A DNA stretch of 64,000 bases from Candidatus Peregrinibacteria bacterium (GTDB lineage Bacteria > Patescibacteriota > Gracilibacteria > UBA1369 > LOWO2-01-FULL-3), in assembly GCA_018655275.1 (NCBI GenBank), contig JABIJZ010000004.1, positions 207,337-271,336 on the forward strand, given 5' to 3'. The notes under the pieces are model-generated. The model did not search any database and was not told where the DNA came from. It saw only the letters and a program-made list of their open reading frames with translations. A program made the position numbers and the translations under genes. Numbering within the stretch: position 1 is the first letter of the stretch; every line of letters starts with the position of its first letter. Below are positions 62,101-64,000 of the stretch, piece after piece.

Positions 62101-64000
62101 TGGATTATGATTCGGATGGGGATGTGGATATTGTTACGGGTTCGAGTGATACTGAAGATGGTGATACGAGTAGCTTGTTTGTAAATAAACAAACCCACAC
62201 GACTGGAACGTCGTATACTGTTCAGTCTGGAGTGATTGATTCTACTGCTGATACAATTTATTCGGCTACTTTGACTGCTACTGGATATGCGCCTACTGGT
62301 TCTGCGTTAGCGCTTTATATGGCAGCTAGTACTGATGATGGTTGGCCAACTATTACATATGGTGGTAGTGAGGATTTGAATGGTGTGTTTGCGTGGGATG
62401 ATGATGGCTGGACGATAGTGGTTTATGGTGATAATGGAGAGGTTTATTACTCAACTGACGAGGGGGACAATTGGACGGAAATAACGGGGATTACTGCTAA
62501 TTTGAATGGTGGTGGCGTTGCGACTGATGGTGATATACCGTTTGGGGTTGGTGATGGAGGGTATGTTGTTACTTTTGCTGGTGGGACAGCTACTCAAGTA
62601 TGTGAGGGGCTGACGACTGAGAATATTAATGCGTTTAGTGGGTCTTCGACTTCGGATTATACTTTTGCGGTGGGGGATAATGGATCGGCTTTCCGGGGTG
62701 ATCTTTCTGGTGACGATCCTGTTTGTACAGAATTGACTACAGGAGTTTCTGTGGATTTGAATGGTGCTTTGTTGGAAGCAGATATTGATTATTATGCTGT
62801 GGGTGAAGAGGGTACGTTGATTCTTACGGAGGATTCGGGGGTTACATGGGAGACTGTTGAGTTGGGTACTTCTGTTGGATTGAATGATCTTGAAGTTGTT
62901 AACAATGGATTAATGATTGTGGGTGATGGAGGTACAATTATTACAGCAGGTGGTGAAGATGAAATAATTATTGCTGAGGTTGAGTCGGGAACTTCCGTTG
63001 ATTTGTATAGTATTCATGTGTCTGATTTAGATAGTGATCTTGTTACTATCTCAGGTGCGGACGGTACAGTTCTGTATTCTGACGACACTGGTGCTACTTT
63101 TTCAGTTTTTGATGCTGGTGTTGAAGTTGATTTGCCAGGTGTTACTTTCTTTACTGACGAGTCCAATCCTTATGCGGTTGGTGCAAGCTCTACATTGGTT
63201 TATGATGTTGGAGGTGGTGTTCCGACTTGGGAATTAGTCACAAGTGGTGAGGAAGCAACATTCACTGATTCAGGATCAGCGCTTCGTTGGAAAGCAACTT
63301 TGAGCACAACAGATGCAAATGAGACTCCAGTGTTGAATGAGGTTGCGATTTCATATTCAACTACTGTGCCTGATCTAACAACAACAACATTTGATGTAAC
63401 AACAACAGGTGGAGTTACGAGTGCTACTTTAACTAGTGATGCAACACTAACAAACGACAGCCCTGTGGCTGGCGTGAAGCTTTATTTAAATTCTGGAACG
63501 ACTATTTCGGATAGTACAGCATTGTGGAGTGGAGCACTTTCTAGTACAGGCTCAACAACAGTTCCTTCTGCACTTTCGAGTGTATTGGATTCTGGAGTTG
63601 TGGTTGGGATTGTTGCTGGGAAATCTGGTGGGAATTTAGCGACAGATTTGGCTCTAACGGATGAAGCTGTTGTTGTTGTTCCATATACAGATTTTGATAC
63701 TACAACAAACGCTACAGTGCGGATTGTTGGAGCAGATGGAGCCACAGCAACAACAAGCACTGTGTGTACAGGTTCTGAATACACTGGAAGTACAACAAGT
63801 ACCTCTGCATTGATAGATGCAGCTAACTACTCGCTTTCTGCGGGTGAGGATTGTTATGTTTATTACTCAAATAATGTTTACCTAGCTACCAGACACTTTT
63901 CGACTTTCGTTGCGGGTGCTGCAACAGCTACTGCTGATGATAGTGGTGATGATGATGGAGGTGTGGTTGTGATTGGAGGAGGAGGCGGCGAGGGCGAAGG
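56148..64000 (+). CDS. Giant secreted repeat protein (NHL, Fn3, FG-GAP/VCBS, propeller modules), 3' end outside window
   Basis: At least 2617 codons, open to the window edge. MKKFFRKMIAYVGIVSLMSGYIVASPLTANA is a signal peptide by its basic start, hydrophobic core and A-N-A end (residues 1-32). Residues 35-780 are NHL-type propeller repeats, each with a D-x-x-N-x-R-V/I-x-V-F/Y strand and VLGQ-type links. A fibronectin III domain (about 785-880) follows. A second beta-sandwich is interrupted by a propeller of about 280 residues (958-1237). Many FG-GAP/VCBS repeats with DxDxDGDxD calcium loops (about 1300-2010) are next. A further domain is interrupted by a second copy of the same propeller (2071-2353). 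Thr-rich and Gly-rich sequence runs to the edge. It is probably a calcium-stabilised adhesin or surface protein. The anchor must lie beyond the window. Confidence 0.9.
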   Translation, partial: MKKFFRKMIAYVGIVSLMSGYIVASPLTANAAIADGANAVNMIGQYASDGTTLDYTKGLLPNDGPNAIGLDTASDVLYQASTQRYFISDSGNNRIVVHQADASGYMSGTSPLDYKADYVIGQSNFIGKYAAALNGGLSAPEGMTFDDGALFYVADSDNDRVVAYNMDSFATGMSAEMVLGHTDFTGTEGSSTSQTGLYHPTDVTYGTVGADGYLFVADSMNNRVMVFSMVALGNGSAAAFVLGQSDWTSNTPAVTQAGMTTPTYLDYDDMSDQLFVSDTGANRILVFDFGGGADLSNGRAADKVLGQSGFEANGTGSGLGQLSGPKGVDYDEDNNRIFVSDYGNSRLLSYSTGSITDGMSGTLEGQEDFLGDNLLYGPMDRLYIAEDYRVVVIGVNGGASVDAIGVVDDTGYPMVHDADWANNGPGSNSFDSPRGVALDENGHRLFVSDEYGRVLVFDLNSSNELVDYYADQVFGRSYSIQGGDVDTSVTSVEDSTALAYDPDGDYLYVADGNRIMVFHAGGDTNLAEASFVLGQSDWTSNGAYGGGAFVAAANNFNGITDIELDTTNDRLFVADVNSARILVFDVSNLSSNLNAEYVLGQGDLNSVGVGVAAANNFGFPTSLTYDETNGRLFVGDGTWNRVLVFDVDGLDTNNIDADNVLGQVDMTTTGFTTTAQNKINIPIGLEYDSGTDRLFVAEAGSERVVVYDTDPLTIGDGDNAVNMVGADNWANSNGGRANPVQNGLNFSTSAYGTGMAYNTVAQRLFVADVDWHRVMAFDVAEAGTPDAPTLCTTSNLSTTTLTVGWTDNASDETGFTVEQSTDQASWATATGGTVAVANASTTGITGLTGSTTYYFRVKATNANGGSAYALCSAASTTANAAPATPTLSSPSASATGVSVSPTFQFSSTDTDGDDVKYVVELATASTFLDVVRTFDQREDATGWSETTSSDWVAEDTPYGGSGDLNGILAFEDGGGWMTLVYGESGELYEYDDSSWSEITGVTANLNDMTEIGDGDTAVVGDGGYVAILGDEVFQLCSGTTTENLNAAHARSGEDTIMVVGESGTAVKIDVSGDDPVCSSLTTGVSADLNSVYISGNVGEYYAMTEAGVFIFTDDAGDTWSTLATPDEAGVFNDFMYTEEGMLLVGNGGTILKLGDEGFDTVTSGTSVNLNSVVVEEVDGAANDIVNISGASGTILSSSDGGATFTVTDSGSVVNFMGVADVDGTLYAVGAGATVLYEPDSPTTTTSFAVPTLDNFSTDTTYYWRVRAVDVYSNYSAYPTARSFTTLSSSEDEEDDVDFVETFDGSTNLDTTNTTADWENGRATIPVAANTFANAAGAFGMNSGGDARIEIFDADGDGDLDVLMGNSTNKLYFNDGAGSFSVATNAIDSSGLAVGDIDGNNYVDMVESGNGSVAIHANDGLGNFVLSAPSISNVNAVDLGDIDRDGDLDLLIVRDSGTKINNLYLNNGSGTFTAIGTNPFDGIADVSVDGRFEDLNGDGYQDIIIFNSASQNYLYMNDGDSTFTKSNAFGASHNTYQVVTLDADGDGDIDVINGRPDESSRLYFNDGTGSFSAGSAIITNLTSNYAWVYGVADIDGDGDEDLLGGSGDGVASWIVRNNGDGTFGSRETVDTSYTDAVYAMAAADLDGDGDQDLIYAGYDGANKLSLNETEPVYEEAGLFESDEIPAGVFDSDSDGDMDMVVMSIIDDETPPTYSLWVNNGAQSYTETTIFSGFTGFVENVLAVDVDEDGDNDLVLSVDEDDMANQLYINGGSNTFTLSVEAFGSEADAAKGAEKIDIENDDDWDVIFWNKSSAPILWTNDGSGSFSEVAGNPLGALTTYISVADLDNDGDTDVVGAQSDNTTDIFTNDGSGTFTQVSGAITDTFQQETAVGDMDNDGDIDVVAATGEMYINDGSGTFEGGINYFAFVATHTGVALADMNGDGLLDVVIPTEDGDSDLVFMNNGDLSFVANASLFFDDCTNAYLQLVDYDSDGDVDIVTGSSDTEDGDTSSLFVNKQTHTTGTSYTVQSGVIDSTADTIYSATLTATGYAPTGSALALYMAASTDDGWPTITYGGSEDLNGVFAWDDDGWTIVVYGDNGEVYYSTDEGDNWTEITGITANLNGGGVATDGDIPFGVGDGGYVVTFAGGTATQVCEGLTTENINAFSGSSTSDYTFAVGDNGSAFRGDLSGDDPVCTELTTGVSVDLNGALLEADIDYYAVGEEGTLILTEDSGVTWETVELGTSVGLNDLEVVNNGLMIVGDGGTIITAGGEDEIIIAEVESGTSVDLYSIHVSDLDSDLVTISGADGTVLYSDDTGATFSVFDAGVEVDLPGVTFFTDESNPYAVGASSTLVYDVGGGVPTWELVTSGEEATFTDSGSALRWKATLSTTDANETPVLNEVAISYSTTVPDLTTTTFDVTTTGGVTSATLTSDATLTNDSPVAGVKLYLNSGTTISDSTALWSGALSSTGSTTVPSALSSVLDSGVVVGIVAGKSGGNLATDLALTDEAVVVVPYTDFDTTTNATVRIVGADGATATTSTVCTGSEYTGSTTSTSALIDAANYSLSAGEDCYVYYSNNVYLATRHFSTFVAGAATATADDSGDDDGGVVVIGGGGGEGE
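59019..59858 (+). repeat. Propeller module, copy 1, within the giant surface protein
   Basis: Encodes about 280 residues from YGGSGDLNGILAFED to GAGATVLYEPD, with repeated short blades (VVGDGGYVAILGD, LTTGVSADLNSVY). It interrupts a fibronectin-like domain whose strands VKYVVELATASTF and FSTDTTYYWRVRAVD lie on either side. It is related to the copy at 62358-63206. Confidence 0.75.
62358..63206 (+). repeat. Propeller module, copy 2, within the giant surface protein
   Basis: Encodes about 283 residues from YGGSEDLNGVFAWDD to GASSTLVYD, the same boundaries as copy 1. It interrupts a different host domain: YMAASTDDGW lies before it and WELVTSGEEATFTDSGSALR after it. Without the module these would form one continuous beta-sandwich. 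Confidence 0.75.

Noticed and set aside
1..64000. UGA recoded as glycine, as in Gracilibacteria
   Set aside because: Genes such as ricT, nadE and the transketolase C subunit end in TGA at coupled junctions, and no gene needs read-through of TGA.
1..64000. CRISPR array or tRNA genes
   Set aside because: No regularly spaced direct repeats with unique spacers were seen. The only T-arm-like sequence belongs to the tmRNA.

Overview
The window is a gene-dense bacterial chromosome segment with moderate GC and mostly standard housekeeping genes. It is most likely from the Candidate Phyla Radiation (Patescibacteria), perhaps near Peregrinibacteria. This placement is inference. It rests on split transketolase genes, a VanW protein, RNase Y, Cys-rich tandem proteins, several long orphan proteins without recognisable relatives, a very large repeat-rich surface protein, and starts that mostly lack Shine-Dalgarno sites. 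TGA is used as a normal stop (for example at the end of ricT), so the UGA=Gly code of Gracilibacteria and Absconditabacteria does not apply.

Layout. 0-1.2 kb: infC-rpmI-rplT operon; infC appears to start at an AUA codon. 1.2-6.4 kb: acylphosphatase, a lipoprotein cyclophilin, then the operon murF-like/holB/ricT/TPR. 6.4-14.5 kb: VanW, YtxH-like and RNase Y on the minus strand; dnaN and mfd on the plus strand. 14.6-16.3 kb: a Y1 (RAYT) transposase with a palindromic repeat, a receiver-domain protein and tmRNA. 16.3-21 kb: minus-strand operon of split transketolase, DHFR/RibD-like reductase, aminotransferase, a hypothetical and EF-P. 21-27.2 kb: a sigma factor fused to a membrane segment, an orphan protein, a caspase-fold-like protein, RdgB, a nitroreductase and another orphan. 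27.2-35.3 kb: O-methyltransferase, potassium channel, class A PBP and pheST. 35.5-39.8 kb: orphan proteins ending in a 916-residue protein with sigma-70 signatures. 39.9-50.1 kb: HU, topA, a 3.4-kb segment bounded by 25-bp direct repeats and holding a 1065-residue protein, phosphohexomutase, Fic, nadM and nadE. 50.2-56 kb: two tandem Cys-rich paralogues, smpB, an M50 protease, a second, frameshifted RAYT between two 82-bp repeats, and a RecQ-like helicase. 56.1 kb to the end: a secreted repeat protein of more than 2600 residues that runs off the window.

The most unusual feature is a set of palindromic repeats. One family is always a tandem pair with a 41-bp period. Its consensus unit lacks stop codons in all six frames. 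It occurs once between genes and twice inside genes (O-methyltransferase and phosphohexomutase), where it is translated as an extra loop. Other palindrome families sit next to the two RAYT genes, which suggests REP/RAYT systems in this lineage and a route by which selfish DNA becomes protein sequence. The other main novelties are the two unconventional sigma-like proteins, the caspase-like protein, the Cys-rich pair, and a beta-propeller module that seems to have been inserted into two different host domains of the giant surface protein.
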